Positions 14,480-22,867 of a stretch of DNA of 26,947 nucleotides are shown piece by piece. Positions within the stretch are counted from its first letter, which is position 1. Each line of letters starts with the position of its first letter. This DNA comes from CAZVJA01 sp964626885 (GTDB taxonomy: Bacteria; Planctomycetota; Planctomycetia; Planctomycetales; Planctomycetaceae). The stretch is from positions 1-26,947 of the forward strand of contig CAZVJA010000059.1 in the NCBI GenBank assembly GCA_964626885.1, written 5' to 3'. The position numbers and the translations under genes are program-made. A model generated the notes under the pieces. That model did no database searches. It had not been told where the DNA came from and worked only from the letters and a program-made list of their open reading frames with translations.

Positions 14480-15602
14480 CCCACGAGCGTTTCTCGTGGT
14501 CGGGCTTGGAATCGCGTGCATTGCAGCCCTGGCGGTTGCCGGACCATTGATTTCTGTATTCTCGCCCCGGGAGCGAAGTGCCCGTTCCGCGTCGCGCCCG
14601 GACCGACCAAATTCCGCTGTCGAGATTTCATTGAACACCCACGATTTCGGCGCCGTGCTGCAATCGGAAATGGAATTGACACATCGGTTTCCCATTGTCA
14701 ATCGGGGAGAATGGCCGGTGGATTTGCGCGTTGCTCGCGTGGCGTGCGGGTGCCTGGAAATCACCTGTCCTTCGCGGCTTTCTCCGGGAGAAGCCAGCTA
14801 TTGCGAAGCACGATTGACCTTAGGCGGTCGGGAAGGACCGCTCGATGTTGCGGCACATATTGAGACATCCGAGCCGGGAGCACCGGTGATTTCTTTGTTG
14901 GTGCGCTGCGAGATCGTCCCCGACCTGCGCGTCGATCCTCCCCACCTCGAATTCACCGACGTCAAAGCAAACGACCCTCTGTCGACGGAATGCCGAGTGA
15001 TCACCGCAGCTACGGCCGGACCGGATGATGCTCCATCGGTCATGGAATGCACGACGCCTTGCGCGGGTGTTGTCGTGGAATCCTTGGGAACGAGCCATCC
15101 CGGTGGACTGCTCAATCGCCTGGAACGAACGGTGCATCGCTTTCGAGTTCAAATCGACACTCGTCAGATCGAGAAGCAGGGGGATCGTGCCTGGCTTCCT
15201 AACGCTCTGATATTCCAACAGCGGCGCGGGGGACGTGGCGTCCCTTTAGCCGTTCCGGTTTCCGTGAGTTTTCGGCACCACAATCACTTGTTGGGCTCGA
15301 CCATGTTGACGCTTCGTCGTGGTCACGAGGGACAGGTTCTCACGCTCAAGTCGATCGACGGCATTCCGTTCAACGTGACTTCAGCGCATGCCACCTCCAA
15401 CAAAATCTTGATGGAAACCGGGGATGCCAACCCATCGGTTGTCCAGTCGCTACGGGTGCGGCTGCGCGAATCTCCGGAAATTTCGGCTCGTGAGAAATCG
15501 ATTGCACCCGTCGCTCAGACGGTTCAAAAATGCGCATTGACCATTGTTGCGGACCAATGGCCTGGTGAGCCGTATGAAGTCGATGTGCTGCTCCTCCCAT
15601 GA
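14460..15602 (+). CDS. DUF1573 domain membrane protein
   Basis: 380 aa from ATG 14460, overlapping the peptidase by 20 bp, AGGAA about nine bases upstream. A single N-terminal membrane helix (FLVVGLGIACIAALAVAGPL) leads to an extracytoplasmic region. Residues about 55-150 are DUF1573: NTHDFGAV (HDFG 61-64), ELTHRFPIVNRGEWPVDLRV and the CGC motif at 96-98 with a further ITCPSRLSPGE turn. This is an Ig-like beta fold common in planctomycete and Bacteroidetes surface proteins. The remaining residues form further beta-rich segments (FRHHNHLLGSTMLTLRRG; ALTIVADQWPGEPYEVDVLLLP) that look like a second, divergent domain. Its position inside the C39 operon suggests a partner at the cell surface; direct function unknown. 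Confidence 0.85.
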   Translation: MQGKGVSPRAFLVVGLGIACIAALAVAGPLISVFSPRERSARSASRPDRPNSAVEISLNTHDFGAVLQSEMELTHRFPIVNRGEWPVDLRVARVACGCLEITCPSRLSPGEASYCEARLTLGGREGPLDVAAHIETSEPGAPVISLLVRCEIVPDLRVDPPHLEFTDVKANDPLSTECRVITAATAGPDDAPSVMECTTPCAGVVVESLGTSHPGGLLNRLERTVHRFRVQIDTRQIEKQGDRAWLPNALIFQQRRGGRGVPLAVPVSVSFRHHNHLLGSTMLTLRRGHEGQVLTLKSIDGIPFNVTSAHATSNKILMETGDANPSVVQSLRVRLRESPEISAREKSIAPVAQTVQKCALTIVADQWPGEPYEVDVLLLP

Positions 15603-15603
15603 G

Positions 15604-17394
15604 ATGCAGGCGGCGGACTCCGGTGCACAGCAGATCGTGCAACGAGCGACTCGCCGCGCCGCTGATGCCATCGTCATACTGATGTTTGCGTTGCATGTCG
15701 TTCTGGTTGCCTGGGGCGCGGCGTTGCACTCCCCCAATCTTATGGAGGCGGCGGATCTTCCCGCGGGGCTCAGTCACCTCTGGTATGCCGACTTCAAGTT
15801 ACGCCAGGTCAACCCGCCGCTGGTGCGGACTGTGGCGGCGATTCCGGTAGCGGTGGCCGGGGCCGAATGCGACTGGCGGTCCATGTCGGATGCACCTGGT
15901 GCGCGGCCGGAATTCGCCGTGGGGCGCGACTTCATCGAGGTCAATGGAGCGCGCTCGTTTTGGTTGTTCATACTGGCGCGGTTGGCCTGCCTGCCGTTCG
16001 CGTTATTGGGAGCAGTCATCTGCCGTCGCTGGGCGCGCGAGTTGTACGGAGAACTCGCTGGTGTGTTCGCCGCTGCGCTGTGGTGCTTTGATCCCACGAT
16101 TTTGGGACATGCCCAGACGATGAACTCCGACGTACCGGCGGCCGCGATGGGAGTCGTCGCGGTCTACGTGTGCTGGCACTGGTTGAAACAGCCGACATGG
16201 CGAACCGCAATCGTGGCGGGCATCACCCTTGGTCTTTCGCTCCTCACACGTACGACGCTGATTGTACTTGTGCCTCTCTGGGGAGTCTTCTGGGGAGTCA
16301 ACGCGGTTCGAACACGATTTCAGGGACCACCTTTTCGGCAGTTCGTGGTAATCGTCGTGCTGGCGATATACTCATTGAATCTCTTCTACGGGTTCGCGGA
16401 ATCAGGCCGTGAGTTGCGAGCGTTCGAGTTTGTCAGCCGTACATTGGGTGGCGACTCTGCCGGTCCTGACTCGCCGGGGAATCGTTTTCGGAACAGTTGG
16501 TTGGGGAAACTCCCGCTGCCGTTCCCAAAGAGCTTTGTGCAAGGGATCGACCTGCAACAGCGCGATTTCGAAAACGAGAATGGGCAATTTCAATCGTACT
16601 TGCACGGGCGATGGAGCCCGCGGGGTTGGTGGTACTACTATCTCTATGGTCTGGCGGTGAAATGGCCTGTTGGGACGTGGGCGCTCTTGGGCCTGAGCTT
16701 GGTGTCTTGGATTGCATCGATCGCCCGATCACGTGTTTGGTCGTTGAAAGGATGCGTTCCGCTCGTCGCCGGGATGTCAATTTTGCTGGTCGTCAGTTCG
16801 CAGACCGGCTTCAGCATCCACTTTCGATACGTGCTGCCGATGTTTCCCTTCGCGTTCATTCTGATGAGCAGCCTCGGCGAACGAAGTATCGGATGGCGCT
16901 GCGCGGGAATCACGGCGGTCGTGTTGTCAGCGGCGAGTAGCCTGCTCATTTGGCCGCACAGTATGGCATACTTCAATGAACTTGCCGGCGGGCCGCGACA
17001 CGGCCATTTTCATCTCCTGTCGAGCAACATCGATTGGGGACAAGATATGTTGTTTCTTCGAGATTGGGTTGGGGCACATCCCGAGGCGCGGGGGATGAAG
17101 ATCACATGCTCCGGCCCGACACCGGCTCGATTGATCTGTCTCGACAATGGCTCGCCGCCGCTGCTGATTCTTAATGCCGATGGCACGCATGATCCCAAGA
17201 GCGGTCCGCAACCGGGCTGGCATGCGGTGAGCGTCGGCAATTTGCGGAAGGACCGATTTGCCTACTTTCTTGAATTTGATCCGGTCGCAACGGCGGGGTA
17301 TTCCATCTACATCTACCACCTGCTCCCCGAGGAAGTCGACCGATATTGGCGGAGTAAGGGCGCGAGATCTAAACCGGCTGCGAAGCCGCAATGA
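15604..17394 (+). CDS. GT39-like polytopic glycosyltransferase (PMT/ArnT superfamily)
   Basis: 596 aa with about ten or more membrane helices. The start was chosen at ATG 15604, one base after the DUF1573 stop; ATG 15574 with GGTGAG upstream is an alternative that adds ten residues. Signatures seen: an acidic pair in the first periplasmic loop (MEAADLPAGLSHLWYADF) and LRQVNPPLVR, typical of GT39-like proteins that use polyprenol-linked sugars; TMNSDVPAAAMG; WWYYYLYGLAVKWPVGTWAL; and FRYVLPMFPFAFILMSS. A large soluble C-terminal domain of about 100 residues follows (WGQDMLFLRDWVGAHPEARGMKITCSG). Likely glycosylates an extracytoplasmic protein or lipid. Its place in this operon points to a partner of the GG/C39 products, but the acceptor is unknown. 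Confidence 0.82.
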   Translation: MQAADSGAQQIVQRATRRAADAIVILMFALHVVLVAWGAALHSPNLMEAADLPAGLSHLWYADFKLRQVNPPLVRTVAAIPVAVAGAECDWRSMSDAPGARPEFAVGRDFIEVNGARSFWLFILARLACLPFALLGAVICRRWARELYGELAGVFAAALWCFDPTILGHAQTMNSDVPAAAMGVVAVYVCWHWLKQPTWRTAIVAGITLGLSLLTRTTLIVLVPLWGVFWGVNAVRTRFQGPPFRQFVVIVVLAIYSLNLFYGFAESGRELRAFEFVSRTLGGDSAGPDSPGNRFRNSWLGKLPLPFPKSFVQGIDLQQRDFENENGQFQSYLHGRWSPRGWWYYYLYGLAVKWPVGTWALLGLSLVSWIASIARSRVWSLKGCVPLVAGMSILLVVSSQTGFSIHFRYVLPMFPFAFILMSSLGERSIGWRCAGITAVVLSAASSLLIWPHSMAYFNELAGGPRHGHFHLLSSNIDWGQDMLFLRDWVGAHPEARGMKITCSGPTPARLICLDNGSPPLLILNADGTHDPKSGPQPGWHAVSVGNLRKDRFAYFLEFDPVATAGYSIYIYHLLPEEVDRYWRSKGARSKPAAKPQ

Positions 17395-17418
17395 GATCCG
17401 GCAATGTACGAGTCGCTG

Positions 17419-18240
17419 TCAGGGACGCTCGCGAACGAATCGTCGACGCGCGAAACCGCATCCCGCTGTCACGCAGGCAATCCCCGCCAGCACAAGACTT
17501 GCCGGTTCTGGGGAATGCGAAATCAACACTCCCGCCGTGGGTGACGCGAACGAAATCCCGACCGGGTTGGACTCGATCTGCGAAAGGAGATTCAGCGGAA
17601 TCGTTCCCGTGAGTGTCAGCACGAATGTGATCGGCGATTTGATCGCTTCAAGACCACCGGCGACACCGTTCGCAAGAGAACTGCTCAGCAGGCCGAAATC
17701 CGGGCCGTCCAGCCCGCTCGGCGGTCCCAGATCCGGTGCGGCAGGTGCGAACTCAGCTCCACCTTGACCGGTCGTGTCGGCGATCAGTGCGGAGAGGATC
17801 GTGTTGTAAGTTAGAACCGCGGGACCGTCGGAGTTCCAGTGCCCCTGGCTCGGCGTACCGTTGAAATATCCCCACTCGCTTCCCACGTTCGTCGCCGAGG
17901 TTGAGAAGTTGAGATTTGTCGCTCCGCCGGGAACCGTCGCCGTGCCGGATGCGATGCCGACGCCGCTCGGCAAATTGAACGCCAACCCCGTGAGCAAGTT
18001 GAACGCACCGTTGCCATCAAACGAGACCGCGGAAGAGGTATTCGTGAGCACGACAGTCAGCAGGTTCCCCGAAAGCGTCATGTCGACCGACCCGGAGAGT
18101 ACCGTCGGATTGTTAGCGTTCCCTTGATACAGCAACTCGTCAACCGTAATACTCGCTCCATTCGCGCTGGATGCAGTCAAAACACTCATCAACGCAAGTG
18201 CAACTGTGGGGGATACTCGCCAGAAGGCTCTTGAAATCAT
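17419..18240 (-). CDS. PEP-CTERM sorting-signal protein
   Basis: 273 aa with signal peptide MISRAFWRVSPTVALALMSVLTASSANGA. The mature part is Gly/Ser/Thr/Asn-rich with beta character (TVPGGATNLNFSTSATNVGSEWGYF). At the C-terminus SPEPASLVLAGIACVTAGCGFARRR is the exosortase sorting signal: PEP at about 244-246, a hydrophobic span and a basic end. It would be cut by an exosortase, which is not encoded in this window. The central part is a simple low-complexity surface region (GLDGPDFGLLSSSLANGVAGGLEAI). It is convergent with the GT39-like gene, 24 bp between the stops. No clear ribosome site. Confidence 0.9.
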   Translation of the reverse strand: MISRAFWRVSPTVALALMSVLTASSANGASITVDELLYQGNANNPTVLSGSVDMTLSGNLLTVVLTNTSSAVSFDGNGAFNLLTGLAFNLPSGVGIASGTATVPGGATNLNFSTSATNVGSEWGYFNGTPSQGHWNSDGPAVLTYNTILSALIADTTGQGGAEFAPAAPDLGPPSGLDGPDFGLLSSSLANGVAGGLEAIKSPITFVLTLTGTIPLNLLSQIESNPVGISFASPTAGVLISHSPEPASLVLAGIACVTAGCGFARRRFVRERP

Positions 18241-18288
18241 GGCAGGGGCTCGCGATTCGAATTATGGATGAATGTATATTGGGGGAAT

Positions 18289-18304
18289 GTCCTCCCATGA
18301 GGAC
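18289..18304. other. Small hairpin in the leader of the PEP-CTERM gene
   Basis: GTCCTC-CCAT-GAGGAC, perfect 6-bp stem, 48 bases before the PEP-CTERM ATG and probably in its mRNA leader. The surrounding interval 18241-18601 is AT-richer than average, as expected of a promoter region, but holds no gene I can support. Confidence 0.35.
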
Positions 18305-18601
18305 GATTTACCCCCAGTGATCTTATTGACTGACAATCATAAATTCAACAGATCCCTCAATTATCCTGATGATCAAAAATCAGTGTTTCCACCTATTCTG
18401 TCAGGTTTTACGTTGATAAATCCCCTCAAGCTCACCTGCTGGAATATGCTCATATAAGCATGTGTGCTGGGTCAATGTCTGACGAGTGATCACCTCGAAG
18501 AAGGGGAGCTGGCAGAGGTCCGGGAGCGCGGTGATTCGCGCGGGGGATGGAATCGTCCCAGCGTGACGCCTGCTCAAGCGAGGCCACACATTCCGGCGTG
18601 T

Positions 18602-19204
18602 TCAGAATAGCGCGACGATCGTCCGGTAGAGACTGTGCAGCACGACAAACACCGAAAAGACGACGAGAAAGCCCGCGACGAACCGGGCCAGGCCGAGCAG
18701 AAACGGGTCGCTCTTTGTGAGCGAAACGAGTCCCTTGTCTACAAGACTGGCAAGCCGGCCCACGACCGGGACTGATTTCACCACCCCGCGATAGACCGCG
18801 CCGAACAGCCAGAACTTTTCGATGCAGCGGTATTCCTCGCGGACAATCTTGAGTTCCGCGCCGAGTAGCCTCCGACCCTCTGCGTCTTCGTACGGTCCGA
18901 CGCTCGCGATCGTCGCGGGGAACCGGACCTCCTCATCCGCCCCCAGCAACGGGCCGATTTCTGAAGCAATTCCGGCATAGAGATTGCCGATTTGTTGCCC
19001 ACCGGCCACCAACACTGCGATCGCTGTCGGGTCGGTCGGCTGATCGGGATCATGGCGGAATGTCACCCGCATCCCCGGTTTGCAGCCACGCAGAATACTC
19101 TGCCGGTCCGAGCCGTTGCGGTTCCTCTGCGCAACACCGATGACCTGCTGAGGAGCATACTCCTCGGCGACCACCCACTCCCATTTTTTTCGAGGAAAGA
19201 ACAT
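18602..19204 (-). CDS. HIRAN-like domain protein with C-terminal membrane anchor
   Basis: 200 aa. The N-terminal ~105 residues read as a HIRAN-type domain: QQVIGVAQRNRNGSDRQSILRGCKPGMRVTFRHDPDQPTDPTAIAVLVAGGQQIGNLYAGIASEIGPLL, with the family features of an initial V-x-G strand, the DPTAIAV core and QIGNL. HIRAN domains bind DNA or RNA ends and usually accompany helicases. Here none is fused; instead comes an IVREEYRCIEKFWLFGAVYRGVVKSVPVVG segment and a terminal membrane helix (ARFVAGFLVVFSVFVVLHSLYRTIVALF). Membrane attachment of such a domain is unusual. Start ATG 19204 follows GAGA-like sequence only; start certainty is moderate. Confidence 0.75.
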   Translation of the reverse strand: MFFPRKKWEWVVAEEYAPQQVIGVAQRNRNGSDRQSILRGCKPGMRVTFRHDPDQPTDPTAIAVLVAGGQQIGNLYAGIASEIGPLLGADEEVRFPATIASVGPYEDAEGRRLLGAELKIVREEYRCIEKFWLFGAVYRGVVKSVPVVGRLASLVDKGLVSLTKSDPFLLGLARFVAGFLVVFSVFVVLHSLYRTIVALF

Positions 19205-19380
19205 TGAACAATCTCATCACCGAGAGACAACTGTGCCGTCCATCGTACAAAATTTCGGCGCGCACGCTATTCCGGACGAACGTGACGTCGGAATTGTTAT
19301 GAAGAACTACGGAATTCTCGGCAATGAAGCACACAATGCTTTCGGTTGGAACCGTATGAGCGGCTGCCTATCATTTCTCT

Positions 19381-19587
19381 ATGAACTCACAATTCACTCT
19401 ACGGGTGGTGTTGAGCGCCGGCGCGGTCGCGTTGCTGATTATCGCGGCGGGGATTGTGCGCGTGCAGCGGCGGGCGAAGAGTTGCCCGGTGCACAGCAAG
19501 CGGGTGGGCGCGGCGGCGTGGATCGTGGCGGCCGCCTGCGGGCTCGGCGGAATCGCGCTCTTGGGCTTTGTACTGTTCCTGGAATGA
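19381..19587 (+). CDS. Small two-helix membrane protein, 68 aa
   Basis: MNSQFTLRVVLSAGAVALLIIAAGIVRVQRR is one membrane helix with a positively charged end. A short basic loop with CPVHSKR follows, then AAAWIVAAACGLGGIALLGFVLFLE as the second helix. The frame has coding-like third-position GC, but no ribosome site precedes the ATG and the protein is too small to recognise. It overlaps several longer frames that look like shadows. It may be real or chance. Confidence 0.45.
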   Translation: MNSQFTLRVVLSAGAVALLIIAAGIVRVQRRAKSCPVHSKRVGAAAWIVAAACGLGGIALLGFVLFLE

Positions 19588-19705
19588 TCTGCAGGCGCGC
19601 AGGCAGGACACCTGTGCCACGGAGGCTTTCCCGCAGCCACCCCTCGGGCGGCGAGTCGTTTGTGGTTGATTCGACTGTCAGGGAACGCCGCCCCCTCACC
19701 CCTGG

Positions 19706-19731
19706 CCCCTCTCCCGCGACGGGGAGAGGGG
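19706..19731. repeat. Perfect GC-rich hairpin (CCCCTCTCCC / GGGAGAGGGG)
   Basis: Ten-base perfect stem with a six-base loop. Preceded by CCCTCACCCCTGG, giving the dispersed hairpin motif seen in many bacterial genomes. It lies 54 bp past the proS stop and could help to end transcription of that gene. Otherwise 19588-19785 shows no gene. Confidence 0.7.
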
Positions 19732-19785
19732 TGTAAATGTCCTCGCGAGGTCGTCTCGTGGGGACTGCGGTGCATCAACAGGTTC

Positions 19786-21312
19786 TCAATACGCCTTCGC
19801 GAAGACCGCGCGGGTGCTGGTCGGCTGGCCGGTGAAGAGGCAGCGGCCGGGCTGCGGCTCGGCGTCGAGCGGGATGCAGCGGATCGTCACCTTGAGATCC
19901 TTCAATAAGGCTTCGACCTCCGGCGTCTCGGTGAAGTGGCACATCGCAAACCCGCCGTGAATCTCCGGCTTCTCTTCACTCTTCGGCGTGAACCAGGCCT
20001 TGAAGTCGTCGAGCTTATCGATGGTCCGCGTGTTCTCTTCGCGCAGCTTGAGGGCTCGCTGGAAGAGGCTCGACTGCATCTCGTTGAGAATATCCGCCAC
20101 GGTGGCGACGAGTTTTGACCGGTCGATCCCCTCCTTCGTCCCGGTATCGCGGCGGGCGAGGAAGACCCCGTTCTTCTCGATGTCGCGCGGTCCGATCTCG
20201 GCCCGCAACGGCACGCCGCGCTTCACATGCTGCCAGCTCTTCTCGCCGCCGCGCAAGTCGCGGTCGTCGATCTGCACGCGCACCTTATCGCCGGCGAAGT
20301 CGACCGCTTCGAGTTCCTTCTTGAGACTCTCGCAATAGGGCATGACTGCGGCGCGTTCGTCGTCGTTGCGGTAGATCGGCAGAAGAACGACGTGTTTCGG
20401 CGCGAGCTTCGGCGGCAAAACGAGTCCGTCGTCGTCACTGTGTGTCATCAAGAGCGCACCGACCAGCCGGGTCGATACACCCCACGAGGTCGTCCATGCG
20501 TAGAGTTCCGCGCCGTTCTGGTCCTGGAACTTGATCTCTTGAGCGCGCGAGAAGTTCTGCCCGAGGAAGTGCGAAGTTCCCGCCTGCAGTGCCTTGCGGT
20601 CCTGCATCATCGCCTCGATGGTCAAGGTGCTGACCGCGCCCGGGAACCGTTCGCCGGCGGTTTTTTCTCCTTTAATAACCGGCATCGCCATGTAGTTCTC
20701 GGCGAAGTCGGCGTAGACATCGAGCATGCGGCGGGTTTCCTCGAGCGCTTCCTGTTCGGTCGCGTGAGCGGTGTGTCCTTCCTGCCAGAGAAACTCCGCC
20801 GTCCGCAGAAACATCCGCGTGCGCATTTCCCAACGGACGACGTTCGCCCACTGGTTGATCAGGATCGGCAGGTCGCGGTACGACTGCACCCAGCGGGCGT
20901 ACATCGAGCCGATGATCGTTTCGCTCGTCGGCCGGACGATGAGCGGTTCTTCGAGCTTGCCGGCGGGGACGAGTTTTCCTTCCGGGCCGGGCTCGAGCCG
21001 ATGATGCGTGACGACGGCGCATTCCTTCGCGAACCCCTCGACGTGTTCCGCTTCCTTTTCCAGAAAGCTCATCGGGATGAATAGCGGGAAGTAAGCGTTC
21101 TCGTGGCCAGTCTCTTTGAACATGCGGTCGAGCACCTTCTGCATGTTCTCCCACACCCCCCAGCCCCACGGCTTGATAACCATGCAGCCGCGCACGGGGG
21201 AAAGCTCCGCGAGGTCGGCGGCTTTGATGACCTGCTGATACCACTCGGGATAGTCTTCCTCGCGAGTGGGGCTGATGGCGTTTTGTGGTTTCTTGGCCAT
21301 GGAGATCTTCAT
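19786..21312 (-). CDS. proS: Prolyl-tRNA synthetase, archaeal/eukaryal type
   Basis: Class II enzyme charging tRNA-Pro. 508 aa. The short N-terminus begins MAKKPQNAISPTREEDYPEWYQQVIKAADLAELSPVRGCMVIKPWG. Class II motif 2 region: VRPTSETIIGSMYARWVQSYRDLPILINQWANVVRWEMRTRMFLRTAEFLWQEGHTAHAT. Motif 3: GVSTRLVGALLMTHSDDDGLVLPPKLAP. The anticodon-binding domain follows and the extreme C-terminus ends in Tyr (FAKAY), which marks the archaeal/eukaryal form without the bacterial editing insertion. In-frame ATGs at 21312 and 21300 are both possible; MAKKPQ at 21300 looks more natural by family. Single gene, divergent from the YhaM-type gene; the spacer 21313-21572 holds nothing recognised. Confidence 0.95.
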   Translation of the reverse strand: MKISMAKKPQNAISPTREEDYPEWYQQVIKAADLAELSPVRGCMVIKPWGWGVWENMQKVLDRMFKETGHENAYFPLFIPMSFLEKEAEHVEGFAKECAVVTHHRLEPGPEGKLVPAGKLEEPLIVRPTSETIIGSMYARWVQSYRDLPILINQWANVVRWEMRTRMFLRTAEFLWQEGHTAHATEQEALEETRRMLDVYADFAENYMAMPVIKGEKTAGERFPGAVSTLTIEAMMQDRKALQAGTSHFLGQNFSRAQEIKFQDQNGAELYAWTTSWGVSTRLVGALLMTHSDDDGLVLPPKLAPKHVVLLPIYRNDDERAAVMPYCESLKKELEAVDFAGDKVRVQIDDRDLRGGEKSWQHVKRGVPLRAEIGPRDIEKNGVFLARRDTGTKEGIDRSKLVATVADILNEMQSSLFQRALKLREENTRTIDKLDDFKAWFTPKSEEKPEIHGGFAMCHFTETPEVEALLKDLKVTIRCIPLDAEPQPGRCLFTGQPTSTRAVFAKAY

Positions 21313-21572
21313 TCTTTTGGTGATGGCAGTAACAATTTCGAGGCGTGGGCGCGGTTGATGTATTCTGAGAATCGTTCGGAGCGACGGCGGTCGCGCGTCG
21401 GCGGGAGTCTAGCAAATCGACAAGCGGCTCAAAAGGGTGGTTCGCGCGCTTCGTCCCGCCGGGAAGCCAGTGGCTTGTTGGGTGGGCGACCTCTCCCTAG
21501 AATCGGGCTGCGGAATCGATCTGAATTGTAACCCGCCCCCGATATCTTGATGCACGTGAAGGCCCCTGTTTC

Positions 21573-22559
21573 ATGCCCCGGCGTTATGTGAACGAGTTGA
21601 AAGACGGTGAGGCCGTCGATGAAGTCTACCTGCTGGCCGACAAGCAACTGCGGGCCAACCGGAACGCCGACTTGTATCTGCTGGCGTCGCTGCGCGACAA
21701 GACCGGGATGATCAGCGGGTTGATGTGGAACGTCACCGAGGAATTGGTCGCGCACGTCAACGCGGGCGACTTCGTCCGCGTGAAGGGCAAAATTCAGCTC
21801 TTTCAGGGGACGCTGCAACTGATCATCAAGCACATTCAAACGGTGCCGACGGAAGGACTCGACCCGGCCGAATTTCATCCGCGTACCGGAGCCGATGTCG
21901 AGAAGCTGCTCGCGCGGATGATCGAGCTCCTCTCGACGATCGTGAATCCGCATTTGCGAGGGCTGATCGATTCGTTTCTCTCCGATGAGAAGCTGATTGA
22001 CGACCTGTCACGTTCTCCCGCCGGAGTGAAAACGCATCACGCGTACCACGGCGGGCTGCTGGAGCACATGGTCAATATTCTGGAGACGGCGCATCGCATT
22101 CGCGATTTGTACCCGAAGATCGATTTCGATTTGCTTCTGGCGGGGATCTTTCTGCACGACCTGGGGAAGATCCGCGAAATGAATTGCGAAACTGCATTCA
22201 CCTATACCGACGAAGGGCAGTTGCTCGGGCATCTGATCATCGGCGTGGAAATGCTCGACGAGAAGATCGCCGCGGTTGTCGCGGGGACGGGGCAGCCTTA
22301 TCCACCGGAGTTGGCATTGCGGTTGAAGCACATGATCATCAGCCATCATGGTTCTTATGAGTTCGGTAGCCCGAAGTTGCCGATGACCCCGGAAGCGATC
22401 GCGCTGCATCACCTCGATAACCTCGATGCGAAGGTGCACGAGTTTGCCCGCTCTATTGAGGACGACCCGAACTCCGGCTCGAACTGGACTCCCTACAGCC
22501 CGCGACTCGAACGAAAACTTTTCAAAGGCGAACAAGGGGAAAAGTCCGGCGTGGCGTGA
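21573..22559 (+). CDS. yhaM: YhaM-family 3'-5' exoribonuclease (OB fold + HD domain)
   Basis: 328 aa. N-terminal OB-fold: ADKQLRANRNADLYLLASLRDKTGMISGLMWN and FVRVKGKIQLFQGTLQLIIKHIQTV. Residues ~150-320 are an HD phosphohydrolase: KTHHAYHGGLLEHMVNIL, IFLHDLGKI (HD near 194-195), GHLIIGVEML, LKHMIISHHGSYEFGSPK and ALHHLDNLDAKV, the expected metal-ligating histidines and aspartates. These together match the YhaM type RNA/DNA-degrading exonuclease. The ATG has GAAGG about nine bases upstream. Reaction: metal-dependent 3'-5' exonuclease in the cytoplasm. Monocistronic; it ends before a REP-type block. Confidence 0.92.
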   Translation: MPRRYVNELKDGEAVDEVYLLADKQLRANRNADLYLLASLRDKTGMISGLMWNVTEELVAHVNAGDFVRVKGKIQLFQGTLQLIIKHIQTVPTEGLDPAEFHPRTGADVEKLLARMIELLSTIVNPHLRGLIDSFLSDEKLIDDLSRSPAGVKTHHAYHGGLLEHMVNILETAHRIRDLYPKIDFDLLLAGIFLHDLGKIREMNCETAFTYTDEGQLLGHLIIGVEMLDEKIAAVVAGTGQPYPPELALRLKHMIISHHGSYEFGSPKLPMTPEAIALHHLDNLDAKVHEFARSIEDDPNSGSNWTPYSPRLERKLFKGEQGEKSGVA

Positions 22560-22716
22560 TCGTCCCGATTCGGATTCCTCGTTCGGGATTGCACCGCGCG
22601 CGTCACGACATGTTTTATGGCGCGTCGTACAGAACTATCGCTGAACGGGCATTCGGTTCATGAAGGGTCGATAGGGTTTCATCCTGCAGCGACGGCGTGC
22701 TTCGAAAGCTTTGCTG

Positions 22717-22808
22717 AGTCCCGCAGGGACGCCCGACAATAGCCCAGCGATTTATCGCTGGGAACGGGGAGCCGTCGTCAAAGGACGAGTCCCGGAGGGA
22801 CGACTGAA
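22717..22808 (+). repeat. REP-type repeat on the left of the RAYT transposase
   Basis: GAGTCCCGCAGGGACG, then AGCCCAGCGATTTATCGCTGGG (perfect 8-bp stem), then GAGTCCCGGAGGGACGACTGAA. Three small dyads. Its reverse complement recurs, diverged, at 23383-23474, so the pair brackets the transposase gene. 22560-22716 has no other gene. Confidence 0.8.
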
Positions 22809-22867
22809 GTCTGAAATCGACGGCGCATCGGTTTCCCTTGCGCAGGGAATTCGGTCGCATCGCCCCA

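Noticed and set aside
18272..18457. 61-codon plus-strand frame in the AT-richer spacer
   Set aside because: Lies in the probable promoter/leader of the PEP-CTERM gene, no ribosome site, no recognisable features.
19233..19736. 167-codon plus-strand frame
   Set aside because: Arg/Gly-rich without domain character, overlaps the two-helix frame at 19381, and ends inside a GC-rich hairpin repeat.
20227..21084. 285-codon plus-strand frame
   Set aside because: Antisense shadow of proS.
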